From assembly GCA_030015575.1 (NCBI GenBank), contig JASDDO010000016.1, positions 174,032,815 through 174,096,814 on the forward strand: a stretch of DNA of 64,000 nucleotides. The letters are read 5' to 3'. Below, piece by piece: positions 23,026 to 33,702 of this stretch. Under the pieces are notes generated by a model. That model was not told the origin of the DNA and did no database searches. It saw only the letters and a program-made list of their open reading frames with translations. The DNA comes from Agapanthus africanus (taxonomy: Eukaryota; Streptophyta; Magnoliopsida; Asparagales; Amaryllidaceae). Position 1 is the stretch's first letter, and each line of letters opens with the position of its first letter. The position numbers and the translations under genes are program-made.

Positions 23026-24110
23026 TTGATGACATGTGATGTTATGTGTTGCTGGATATGTTATATTGGATCGTCCTGTTTGAATAGCCGGGGGTTTTAT
23101 GTGAGATGAGTGTTTTTCATTTTAATTCATGTAAAAACTTGTATGTAATATTCTTTTATTAGGGCACTTCCAGGTTGCGGAAGATGTCACCGTTTGTATA
23201 TTATTTACTTTTCCGCACTAGGATAGACCCAAGGAGGAGGGCACAAGTAACCGGGTTCTGGAGTCCAGTGGGAGACCAACTCGAGGAGTCGAGTCCGGGT
23301 CTCCTAACTCTAGAATTGGTAGGGTTGCTTGACGCTCTCGTAGGGGTCTAGGGGTGTGGGTTTGGCTATTCATCACGACCGTGGAATCCGTGTTTTATAC
23401 TGGTTCGTATTGAAAACACGGACGTTCTAGTATATCCAATATTTCATATGATTCTTCTGCTGCGATACATGTGATGTTCTGTGATAGATACAGTATATAG
23501 TATATATGATATATTATATAGACGTTACTTATGTTTTACACCCGTGCTAGCCCTGCCCTGCTCTGCCGTTAGTTACCTAACCTAACGGTGCACGAGGGGA
23601 CATCGAGGCGAATGCGGATGGCATAAGCGTACGTCGTATTTATCTGTGATGTTTAGGTACTTAAATGATGGGACTTCATTAATATGATTAATGAAAGAAA
23701 AGAAACCTAAGATGTTGAAGAATCGAATTTCAAAATAAAACAGGTAGCTACAGTTCTTGCTTTGCACAGCGGTATATACGATATATCCTGCACCTTATTC
23801 GATAAGGAAAGGACCGAGATCCCTTCACCGGGAGTGACTCCTTTAGCAATAACTGGCAGATGCTACACACTCGGTTTGTCTTTTGATTGCTTTTAAGTGT
23901 TTTTGCTTTGCACAGTGATATATATGATATATCCCGCACCTCATTCGACGAGGAAAGGACCAACGATCCCTTCACCGGGAGTGACTCCTTTAGCAAAACT
24001 AGAAAAGCCTAAAAAACACTCCATTTTAAAATTCATTCGATCCTACAACGATATCAAGTTCATTACGCAATAGGTTTTCAGAAAAACCTGTCGTAGCCCT
24101 CCGTCATTTC

Positions 24111-24352
24111 AGATAAGTACTAGTTAGTATTCGTGCTGCGGTAGTTTGGCCTCCGTCAAGGCGTAGTGTACGGTAGCTAACTAGTGCTTATCTGCTAGCA
24201 TATGATGCGATTAGATTAGGTTATTCGTACGGCGTTGTTTGGCCTCCGTCAAGGGTCGTGCGGGTGGGTTTAATTCAATCAGGAAATAACGGGTTGAACT
24301 TGACTAGCGGACTATGGGTTGTTTGGCCTCCGTCAAGTTCATAGCACGCTAG
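24111..24352 (+). other. CopA three-hairpin array with loop motif GTTTGGCCTCCGTCAAG
   Basis: The 17-mer GTTTGGCCTCCGTCAAG occurs at 24144, 24237 and 24321. Enclosing stems: AGATAAG (24111-24117) with CTTATCT (24187-24193) and CTAGTTAG (24120-24127) with CTAACTAG (24177-24184); CGTACG (24226-24231) with CGTGCG (24257-24262, one G-U); CTAGCG (24304-24309) with CGCTAG (24347-24352) and CTATG (24312-24316) with CATAG (24340-24344). No other element here has this motif at these positions. Confidence 0.75.
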
Positions 24353-24756
24353 GGGCAAAATTATCGGGAATTTCAAGTGTTGAAATTTGCAATGAGATTG
24401 CATACCTTCTATGAGATAGTTGGATCCCGATACCCGCTGCGAGTAATTGTTACTCCTGGGAGAGTTTTACACATTACAATTGGCCGATCAAGTAGGTGTC
24501 TAGAAAGGTGTCAACGAGGTTACGCCTCTGGGAAAACGAGGTTTACATTAATTAGGTTCGTGCGAAAGCACGGGGGGCCTCCCTCAAAGTACCGACACTG
24601 GCCTGGCTGAAAGATTGGCGAACTTGTAGCGTGTAATTAATCCCGGCTAGTCTTTCCTTTTAGAGTTTGAAGGAAGATTTGATAAAAAGCAGTGGGAGCC
24701 ATCCTGATTAGATAAAACCATAACCAATCTATTCTTGCAAGAGCGCACACTGAGTG

Positions 24757-24777
24757 TTTTCTTCTCTCTCTCTCCAG
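24757..24777 (+). promoter_or_regulatory. Pyrimidine tract and AG, candidate 3' splice site in CopA
   Basis: The run gttttcttctctctctctcc ends in AG at 24776-24777, directly before the decayed coding region. CopB (AG at 34225-34226) and CopJ (AG at 1008-1007, minus) have the same arrangement followed by a 'cgacca' box. BARE elements are known to make a spliced gag RNA, so an acceptor site is plausible. No donor site was identified. Confidence 0.35.
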
Positions 24778-24819
24778 GTAGCGACCATATCACGCCTTAA
24801 TCAAGATAATAATACGGAA

Positions 24820-27560
24820 TATTGACCGAACCCGCTTGTTATACTGAGCTGGGGAACGTTGGTCCCGCTCTAACTTATAATTGTTATAAGACAGAGCAGG
24901 AAATTGGGGAATACCAGATTTCCCGTGCCACCCAAACGAAGAGAGTGCATGTTGATGCATCATCTTCGGGTGTGTTCATTATAAAGAACTGTTTCTCAGT
25001 ATCCTCTGCATCCTGGGTATTTGATACCGGATCAGGATCCCAGATATGTAATCTGTTACATAGGGCTACAAAAGGGTAGAAAAACTGAGAACGGGTGATA
25101 AGTTTCATGAGACAGAAAACGGGGCAAGAGTTGCAGCCAAGTCTGTTGGTCACTGTCACCCTGTATTACCAATACATTGATTCTGAACGAATGTTATTAG
25201 ATACCGAACCTGATTTACAAAATCATATCAGTCTCTTTATTAGTAAAGAATGATAAAATTTTGTATTGTTGGATAATGTTTTGAACATTTCCTATATCAA
25301 AAGTTGATCGGTTCAGGCACGTTATCTAAAAACATTAATGTTCTAAATCAAACTACGATTCTTAGTATATAGAACACACGCAAGAGGAAGAGTTCAGAAA
25401 TGAACGGATCCTTCTTGAGGTGTTGTAGACTAGGTCATATCAATGCGACCCGACTAGCTGAAGTTACATATAGATGCATATTTAAATCAGTTTGAATTTA
25501 CATCTTGTGAAACTTGCCAGTCATGTCACAAAGATATAATGACACCAGCTCTGTTTATTGGAAACAGAGAAAGAGTTAGTGAACTCTTGGGATGATACAT
25601 GTTGATGTATGTAGGTCCCCTGTCGACACATGCCAAGATTGGTTCTTTGTACTTCATTACATTCTCTGATGATCTTTCGAGATTCAGACCTATGTTCCTG
25701 TTGAAACATGAGTCCGAACCTTTTGAGATATTCACAGAATATAAGCGAGAAGTAGAGAACCAAAATACGGGTATAAGTATTTTGTCCTTTGATGAGATCA
25801 AGGAGGAGAATACTTGATCACGGAAATCCTGGACTATTCTAAAGGAGAATGAGATTCTCTCTCAGCATTACTCCTCTGTATACACCATAGCACGATGGTA
25901 TATCGGGACGGAGCAGATACACCCTATTTGATATTGTGTGCTCTATGATGAGTACTACTGAGTTACCTTTTACCTATTGGGTGTTATGCACTTGAGAAGT
26001 TGCATACCTATTGAATAGGGTTCCAATCAAATCAGTTGCCTACCATTTCATATGTGATATGGAAAGGGATGAGCCCATGTCTTAAGCTGGTTAAGATTTG
26101 GGGTTGTCCGGCCTATGTCTAAAAGCAAAATCCGGACAAGCTCGGGGCAAGGTCTATAATGTAGAACTGGAAAGGTTCCAGCTATACAAACTACAGTAGA
26201 TGATTTGGTAGAACCAAAGGATTCAATTGATTCCAACGAACCTCAGCCTCTCCGCCGATCTAGTAGGGTTTCTCACCCACCTGAGAGATACTTTGGTTTC
26301 TCTATGACAGTGGGAGCGAGGATTGCATCATGAGATGATGACCCAACTAGCTTCGAGCTGGCCATCAGGAGTAAGACTCTGTAAGAATGGCTGGATGCTT
26401 ATCGATCTGAGATGGAATCCTTATACACCAACAAAGTATGGACTTTGGTTGCTATATCTGAAGGGTTAAATCCCCATCAGAAGCAAGTATATCTTGAGAA
26501 GATTACTTGGTGTACATGGAAAGGTTGAGACTTTCAAAGCTAGACTTGTTAAAGGTTTTCGTCATCGACCAGGCGTGGATAATGATGAAACCTTCTTCCA
26601 GTGGCTATGCTTAAGTCCATCCAGATCCTACTTGCCACGGCTACATACCATGACTACGATATCTGGCGGTTGGGTGCCATGACTGCTTTTCTAAATGATA
26701 TTTTAGAAGAGTGTGTCTATAAGTACACAGCCAGAGGGCCTCGTAGACAGTGGGAGCAGCGGAAACGTGAGCAAGATGCTTTATCTGATAAAGCAGGCAT
26801 CGCGGAGTTGGAACATCTGTTTTGATGGATTAGTCAAAGAGTTTGACATCATCAAAATGGTAGATGAACCTTGTATAAACAAAAAGGTAGTAGGGAGTAT
26901 GGTGACGATCCTCGTAGAGTACGTGGATGACATACTTTTGATAGGGAAGGTGTTTCCTATGCTACGCTCGATCAATCTCCGCTTATCACAATGATTCTCC
27001 ACATAGGATCAAACTGATACCTACTAAATCCTGGGTTTAGGATCTATGAAATAGATCTAAATGGATATTAGGATACTCACTAGTTGTAGTGAGATGGTAT
27101 CAGTTGATCCTGGGGAAAATCACTGGAAGTGTTCCAGGGTGATAAAGACGACTGAATGTCAGTCGCAGGCATTGTCTTTACTCTCAGTAAAGGGACGGTA
27201 TGTTGGAAGAGTTCCAAGCTAGATACCGTGACATACTAGACGATAAAGGCACGATACATTGCTACTAAAGATGCTACCAAAGAGGCTGTTTGGGTGTATA
27301 TTGGTTCATGAGATGAACTATGTTCCTCCCATTATGCGACAATGGAGTTGTGGCTTATGTCAAGGAACGTAGGTCCCATCAGTGATCCAGACATATTCTA
27401 AGGCAGTATCACCCGATCATGGAGATAGTTGATCTCCAGGGTGATCGAGGTTAGGAAAGCAGACTCAGAGGATAACACGGCGGATCCACTCACGAAGGCC
27501 TATTCCCAGAGAGAGATTTTTATGGGATGGTTGAGTATGAGATACTACAACCACTGCTAT
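24820..27560 (+). pseudogene. pol: CopA pol remnant: protease, integrase, reverse transcriptase, RNase H
   Basis: Domains appear in copia order across all three frames. The protease shows SWVFDTGSGSQICN (near 25010-25050) with its DTG active triad. The integrase zinc region shows RLGHI-like spelling (near 25427) and CETCQSCH, and its core is around 25600-25815 (FITFSDDLSRF). Integrase C-terminal pieces lie near 25960-26115. Reverse transcriptase shows ETFKARLVKGF (near 26530), IKQASRSWN and EYVDDILLIG (near 26919-26948). RNase H fragments run 27130-27520. At least a dozen stops and shifts break it. Gag is missing apart from perhaps 50 residues before the protease. Confidence 0.9.
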
Positions 27561-27577
27561 CAGATGGCCCTAGTGCA

Positions 27578-27587
27578 AGTGGGAGAT
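27578..27587 (+). other. CopA polypurine tract
   Basis: agtgggagat lies directly before the 3' LTR start, identical to the tracts of CopI and CopB. Confidence 0.88.
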
Positions 27588-29789
27588 TGTTAGTTATATG
27601 TATGCCCTAGAGGCCATTGCTATACATAGGATGTATATTGTAGTAGATGCTGGGACATATATAGGGAGGACTTTCTTGCTCGACATGATAGTATGCTATC
27701 TGGTTGCTCTTTACCTTAACGTGTACACAGATTGTCTCTCTATTACATGTTGGTAAAGCCCTTAGGATGTGTACTTGACTACCTGGACTATGATGTGGAT
27801 CATTCTAGTGGGGACATGGTAGTCCATAAGTACATCCTTGAAAGTCCCTAGTCATGGGTGTATCGAGATGGGGCATCGATATACCAGAGTAGACTAGCGT
27901 GTACCTTCTCGACCCATATAGATGGGCGATGGATGATCCCATATCCATCGGTGTTTGACATCAGAGATGATATATAGTTGCTCAGTAGATACTGGGTACA
28001 CTGGACGGACTCGCCGAGAACTCCCAGATGGTATTATACCTTACGTCAGATGGCAGTTCTCTGGTGACACTGGTACAGAGTAGTCTGTTGACCCGAGATC
28101 GTCATAGAGTCTTGTGTGGTTCCCACTGTGCTTTGATTTCCATCTTACCACGTCCAAGAGGGCGTGCAAAACGGTGGTTTTTGGGTACAGTCCCGAGTCA
28201 CATGGAGGCAATGAGCGACAGGAGGGGATTCGTCTCTCCCGGTATAGGGGGTTGATGTTGCGCTGTGTTCGATTGCCTATAACAGGAAATCCCTGGCCAG
28301 GGTTGCTGAGATTTACTGGTAAGTGTTACCAGTAGTTTCTCGAATTGTTATAGACCTCATATCGACACGACTTATCGAGCTATTGGGGTCTGACGTTTAC
28401 CACCCCTAGGCAAGATATGCGACATATCAGACGAACAGACTGGACTGTACGGTAGTGTTACTGGTTGGATTCACTGGAGTGTGAGCGGGCTTGCTCGTCG
28501 ATCTTCTGATCGCTCAATACCCGGGTGGCCGTTACGTTTAGCAGACCGCTTGCGGCTTGTGGGTGCTTGATATGATCATCATCTGCTGCCGGCGTATTGA
28601 CGAGTCTTTAGAGTCCTACACAGAGGTTTCCTGGCTCAAGCGAAACGAAATAGGAGCGCATATGAGATATGTGCGGGACCGAGAATAATGCGTGTATGTG
28701 ATACCGTATTCTATTCTCGCGATGAATGTATCGATTGGTTGTATGCGATATAACCTAGTTATCGATTCAAGCATTGATTCGATAAGACGATACATTGAAT
28801 ATTAGTCGGTTATATGCGATATGACCGGGTCGTTAAATCAAGTGTTGATTTAATGATTTAATGTATAATTATATATTTGATATATTACTTTGCATTAACT
28901 AGTAATGGTTCACTTTAAATGGGTTTTCTCACTTCATGTGCACATTGTATATGTGATATAGTTTTGTGCACTTGAATGTATCATGTTTGATGATACATGA
29001 TAGTTTGGTGTATGGTTTAAACCATGGTTGGTCAATGGTTAGGGTTTCTTATGCTTCATTTACTTATTCTTTTATTTATTCATTGATTTGTGAAAGAAAT
29101 AGAATGGTGGCCAATTTTGGATTATCCTTGAAGCTTCATGAAGCTTTGAAATGGTTGACCATTTTATTTCTTTCTCTAACCCTAACCATACAACCTAACC
29201 TAAGTTAATTCTCTACACCTAACTAGGGTTGGATTATGATAAGTATTCATTGATTTTCTATTTTACAAAATAACTTATCATATTCTATCTTCTTCTTCTT
29301 CTTCTTCTTTAAGATGAAGAAGCTAGACTTCATCAATGGTGACTTGATGAAATGAGTGAGAAATCCAATTCTAAAGTCTACCCACTTCCTATTTCTTCAT
29401 CCTCTACCTCTTGCCAAGTAGTAGAGTGTGTTTTCTTCGCATGGTTCTTGACTTGGTGAAGTTGGAGCTTGATCTAGTGATGCCTCGACGTAGATCATCT
29501 TCGGCACGAAGCCGAAGACCTTGCTCGCCCATTTCTCCGATAACGCCGACGCTAGAGCCCGGGATTCCATTTGGACAGCGAGGAGAGTTCATTGCGGAGC
29601 TATGGAGGTGGAGGACCGGATCTACAAAGGTTGTATTTCCGTTCTTTTAGTTTAGTTGTAAACTAGTTTCATTTATCGCCTAAATTTCTAGTTAACGATC
29701 CATATTAGGGTTTCTCGGCACCCGTAATTTTATAAATTGGCATGGTTGATGCCTTGTGAGACCTCTAGTGTGTGCCTAGGAACCCTACA
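27588..29789 (+). repeat. CopA 3' LTR
   Basis: This 2202-bp copy is about 98% identical by eye to 19451-21649. Differences are mostly single substitutions, including several C-to-T or G-to-A changes. Confidence 0.95.
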
Positions 29790-29794
29790 TCATG

Positions 29795-29815
29795 CACGTA
29801 TGCATACGTCGAAAG
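29795..29815 (+). repeat. GypD 5' LTR, segment 2, between CopA and CopB
   Basis: Only 21 bp of GypD LTR separate the two copia insertions, counting the CopB target duplication gaaag (29811-29815) but not the CopA one. They match 47362-47382 in the 3' LTR with one mismatch. Confidence 0.93.
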
Positions 29816-31926
29816 TGTTGGAGATAGTGCCCTTAGAGTCAATTATTGGATCACAGGCACGTGATTGCAATGATTGAGAGAGGACCTATACCGTTAGAAC
29901 AGTCTTACTCAAGATGATAGTATGCTATCTGGTTTATCTTTATCATCCTGTACTGCTTTAGGTGACCTTACAGGTCACTATTGCGCGTTGATACAGCCCT
30001 TAGGATTCTTTCTTGACAGCCAGCAGTATGATGGCAATCATATACGTGGGAGCTGGTAGTCTATAAGCACATCCTTAAAAGGTCCCTAGTCGTGGGAGTT
30101 TTCGAGACAGGGCATCGATATTCCAGAGTAGACTAGTGTATACAGTCGAGACCCCGACAAGGGGCGGTGGCCGGTCTCACAAGCCACCGGTGTCAGTTGG
30201 TTCACCTAAGATGTATACAGGTGCTCATTGGGTTATGAGTACACTGGACAGGACTCGCCGGGAACATGCTAGTTAGTCTTATACCTGACGTCAGATAGCA
30301 GTTCCCAGGTGACATGTGTACAGGTTACTTCATCGACCTGAGATCGTCATTTGTCTCGTGTGAGTTCCCACTGTACTTTGATTACTACCCTACAACGGCT
30401 CAAAGGAGTCGTGCAAACAGGTTTTAGTTGGGTACAGTCCCGAGACACATGGAGGCAGTGAGCGGATCTGCAGGGGTTCGTCTCTCCCGGTATTGGGGGT
30501 GAGGTCGCGCTGTGTCTAGGAGAGCCATTACACAAAGCCCTCGGCCGAGGAAGGAGATTTACTGGTAGGCATTCCAGTAGTATCTCAGGGTGTTATGGGC
30601 TACACTCCGACACGACTTTTACCGCTTTTGGGGGTCTGACTTTTTCCAACCCCCTAGGCCCGCCATGCGATACTCATAAACGAACGGACCGGACTGTACG
30701 GATATTGTCACTGACAGGCTCAGTAGGGTGTCGGGATGAGTTCGCTCATCAACGTCCCTTTTGGTCAATACATGGTAGCTCGTTACGTATGGCTAATACC
30801 TCTGACGTGCTAGTGGTTAAATCCACAGCCAAAGTATTGATGAGTCTTTAGAGTTCACCACATACCGTTTTCTCAAGTTTTGGGCGAAACGCTGTCGAGG
30901 CCGTATGGAGATATGGCAGGGTTCGATCATGTACGTGCGGTATTGCACGGATCATGATCGGATGGATAATACTAGCAGGCTTTGGTTTAAGCCGGATCCT
31001 AGTATTGTACAGTGTAGATTTTGTCTCATTGCATTTGTATTTCAGTCGGAATACAAATGCGGGTATGTATATACAGTTGTGGGGTTTCCTGTAATTTATT
31101 TCGGGATCAGTTTTTTGAAGTTGCCAGTTTGCTTTCCGTTTCAGCCAGTTTTCCTTTGTTTCTTTCCTTGGCTGAAAATTGGTGGAGGAGGGCTTATTTG
31201 CAAATGTGCGAATTAGCATTGGTGGGGGTGGTCTTTGTATATTGTTGCTTAATGATAGCTCTTATTTGACCTTGACTTCCTTTGATCATCATTGCTTGCA
31301 ATGATGGGTTGAGTGTTGGGTTTTTGGTGTAAGATTTTGGGTTATCATTATTCCTCATGATAACATTCTTGCATTATTGCTTCCCTCCCTTTTGACTTTT
31401 GCTCTCTCTCATTCTCCTATCAATGAGGCCGGCCACTTCCTCAAGGGGGCTCTCCAAATTTTTAGAGGGGATTTTTGATCTCTTTTGGCTTGCACAAAAT
31501 CCCCTAGCTCCACAAAAAGCTTGCATCTCATCCCTCCACATGATATGGCAACTTCATACAACCCCAAGAGACAAAGAGCACTATACTTATTCTACAGCAA
31601 TTCTTGGACACGTCGACTCGCCAACTTCGTGCCCGAGTTACTCGGTCCAGAGGTGGGAGCCCGTAAAAGAACCCGGCGATGTGGTGCCCTTCCGACGAGG
31701 AGATAAAGACCGGAGATTCCGCGGGGAGATCGGGACGACGACGAGAAGACCGAAGGACACGGATCGCTCGGTATATCTCTCTACCCCTTCTCTAGTTAGC
31801 TAGGAGTAGGTTAATGGTTTGATCCGGGTTTTTGTGAGCGGTGGTGCCGGTTTCTTGTTTAAAGAAATGTTTTGTTTCCGCATTTTGGCCTCGTTCAGAC
31901 GGCCGGGGCTCCGCCGTGCACTAACA
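29816..31926 (+). repeat. CopB 5' LTR
   Basis: It runs from TGTTGGAGATAGTGCCC to gtgcactaaca. It contains a perfect hairpin GTGACCT-tac-AGGTCAC near 29963-29979, a stem TATGAT-ggca-ATCATA near 30027-30042 that recurs in CopA as TATGAT-gtgg-ATCATA, the pseudoknot candidate 30148-30189 and the core box near 30483-30500. Confidence 0.95.
30148..30189 (+). other. Pseudoknot-like segment in CopB 5' LTR
   Basis: Two stems interleave: GAGACC (30148-30153) with GGTCTC (30173-30178), and CGGTGGC (30165-30171) with GCCACCG (30183-30189). The connecting lengths of 11, 1 and 4 nt are compatible with an H-type pseudoknot. CopJ keeps both stems (one G-U). The 3' LTR copy near 37991-38034 keeps them too. 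In CopA the two pairings have different sequences and no spacer, so there they may be alternative hairpins. Confidence 0.45.
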
Positions 31927-31938
31927 TGGTATCAGAGC
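31927..31938 (+). other. CopB primer-binding site
   Basis: TGGTATCAGAGC follows the 5' LTR without a spacer base, complementary to initiator tRNA-Met. Confidence 0.92.
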
Positions 31939-32141
31939 CACGCCATTTACCTAGTCTAGCTTGCTCTAACGTGTTTACAAGTTCGATCGAACGAATTTCC
32001 AAAAAACCACATTTTCCATGCATCAGTTTCTGTCGAATTTTTCCAATCGTCAAAAAATTATTTGGTACATTGGAAAATTACGTGCAGGGTTTTTTAAGGA
32101 ATCTGGGAAAATTAGGTGGAATGATCTTCTTGTTTGGCCGC

Positions 32142-32178
32142 GGAACCGCGGCCGTACCCCTACTTTAGCCGCGGTTCC
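32142..32178 (+). other. CopB GC-rich hairpin near the primer site
   Basis: GGAACCGCGGC (32142-32152) and GCCGCGGTTCC (32168-32178) form a perfect 11-bp stem, 204 nt after the primer site. CopA and CopJ carry counterparts at 190 and 205 nt. Confidence 0.8.
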
Positions 32179-32373
32179 TCCGCAGTAATGAAGAGTCACT
32201 GCACCAAATTTCTTCTGTTGGTTCCTGAGTTGAAAATGGGGGTTTTGGAATATTCTGTTTGGGCCCAGATTTTCTTTGAGTGCTACAGTTGTGCTTGGGG
32301 CCCACTTAGGTAAATTTGATCGATCGAAAATTTTAAACATGTTACTTCACAGTATTTACATTATATCTGCGAC

Positions 32374-32451
32374 CGTGAATGTCATTTGATCGGTAAATCC
32401 TGTCTAACTGCTATAGCCCTTTTAGACGGATTTGCGAACGTGACATTCACG
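32374..32451 (+). other. CopB CTATA-loop hairpin
   Basis: CGTGAATGTCA (32374-32384) pairs with TGACATTCACG (32441-32451), AAATC (32395-32399) with GATTT (32429-32433), and GTCTAA (32402-32407) with TTAGAC (32422-32427), with CTATA in the apical loop. CopJ has the same hairpin at 2778-2855. Confidence 0.78.
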
Positions 32452-33702
32452 TTGATGTTCTGTGTTGTGCTGTGATGTTGCGGATTTGTCGTGGTGGATA
32501 GCCTGGATGCATTGGTAGTACAGTTTTGGTATTATGTACATTTGATATTGCGGGGTGAGCGTCCGACATGTGGACTGCCGTCACTGCCTGTTTGTATATT
32601 ATTCTTTTGGGGCACCACCGGGGTGAGGTCGATGTACCCGTTGTATGTATATTTTACTTTCTGTACTAGGATTACCCCAAGGTGGGGTGCACGGATAGCC
32701 GGGTTCTAGAGGGCAACGGGCCCGCATCTCATGGCATTGAGACGGAGGGGGCTTTACTCTAGAATTGGCGGGCTATTCACCGCACTCGTAGGGGGTACAG
32801 GTTGACCCAGGAGGGGTGCCTAAGTTACCGGATTCCGTGAAGTGCTGGGTGGTCCATTCACGTTGCTGAAGGGGGCTGCCTCACTTCAGGTTTGGGCGGG
32901 TAACTTGCCGCGACCGTAGGGTCTAGGATTTCATTGCACAGGCTATCCACACGACCAGGGGAACGTCGGGTTTCAGTAGCGGCTCTATGAAACCCGGAGA
33001 TCCCAGATATCTGTATTGTTCTGTGATGCTTATTACATTTCTGTGATGTTGCATTTTATCACGCCTTGAGCGAATATTATATATTGATATATATACTAGT
33101 AGATGTTGTATATGTTTTGCATCCGCGCTAGTCCAGTCCCCGCTCTGTCGTTAGTTAAGTAACCTAACGGGTAATGATGGGACCCAGTGGCGAATGCGGA
33201 TGGCATATACGTACATCATATTTTCGTTCTTTATTGGTGTGATCAATTGATGGGACTGCGTTGATTCGGATCAATGCAAGCTAAACAAACATGTTTGATG
33301 TTGTTGGAACAATTTTTCATAAAGCTGTTATTGCAAGGACGTTCTCTTTTGTTTTGCACAGTGGTATTCGGTTATGAATATCCAGCACCTCAGTCGACGA
33401 GGAAAGGGCCGAGATCCCTTCACCGGGAGTGACCCCTTGGACAGAAGTTTGCGTCAGGGTAATAACTTCACTATAGCCGATTGCCTTTTGCTTTGCATCG
33501 TGGTATTCATTTGGAATATCCTGCACCTCATTCTACGGGGAAAGAGCCGAGATCCCTTCACCTGGAGTGACCTCTTTAGCAAAGGTTTTCGTCACTATAA
33601 TTTTATAAAAAGCTATGGTGTTCTTTCAACGATATCAAGTTCATTACGTTAAAAGTTTTTCGCAAAAAAGTAGACGTAGCCCTCCGTCATTTCTTACAAG
33701 TA

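Larger units (their letters stand above)
21663..24775 (+). other. CopA structured non-coding leader
   Basis: These 3113 nt lie between primer site and a pyrimidine tract with no gag frame. They hold the GC hairpin (21852-21890), the CTATA-loop hairpin (22950-23025), a perfect 10-bp stem TCCGTGTTTT (23387-23396) with AAAACACGGA (23413-23422), the two 'cttcaccgggagtga' units (about 23755-23850 and 23900-23996) and the three-hairpin array (24111-24352). The order matches CopB and CopJ, but stem sequences differ and remain complementary. The region is about 0.8 kb longer than in CopB and CopJ, and I have not resolved the extra part. Confidence 0.65.
19451..29789 (+). mobile_element. CopA: Ty1-copia element, complete ends, coding region decayed
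   Basis: This 10339-bp element is flanked by tcatg (19446-19450 and 29790-29794). The LTRs are 2199 bp (19451-21649) and 2202 bp (27588-29789) and agree at about 98% by eye. It has a primer site (21651-21662), a 3.1 kb structured leader without a gag frame, protease, integrase, reverse transcriptase and RNase H remnants (24820-27560) and a polypurine tract. The site it entered is intact at 47357-47361 in the other GypD LTR. The coding region has many stops and frameshifts against few LTR differences. The element must therefore have been defective when it inserted. Confidence 0.96.
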
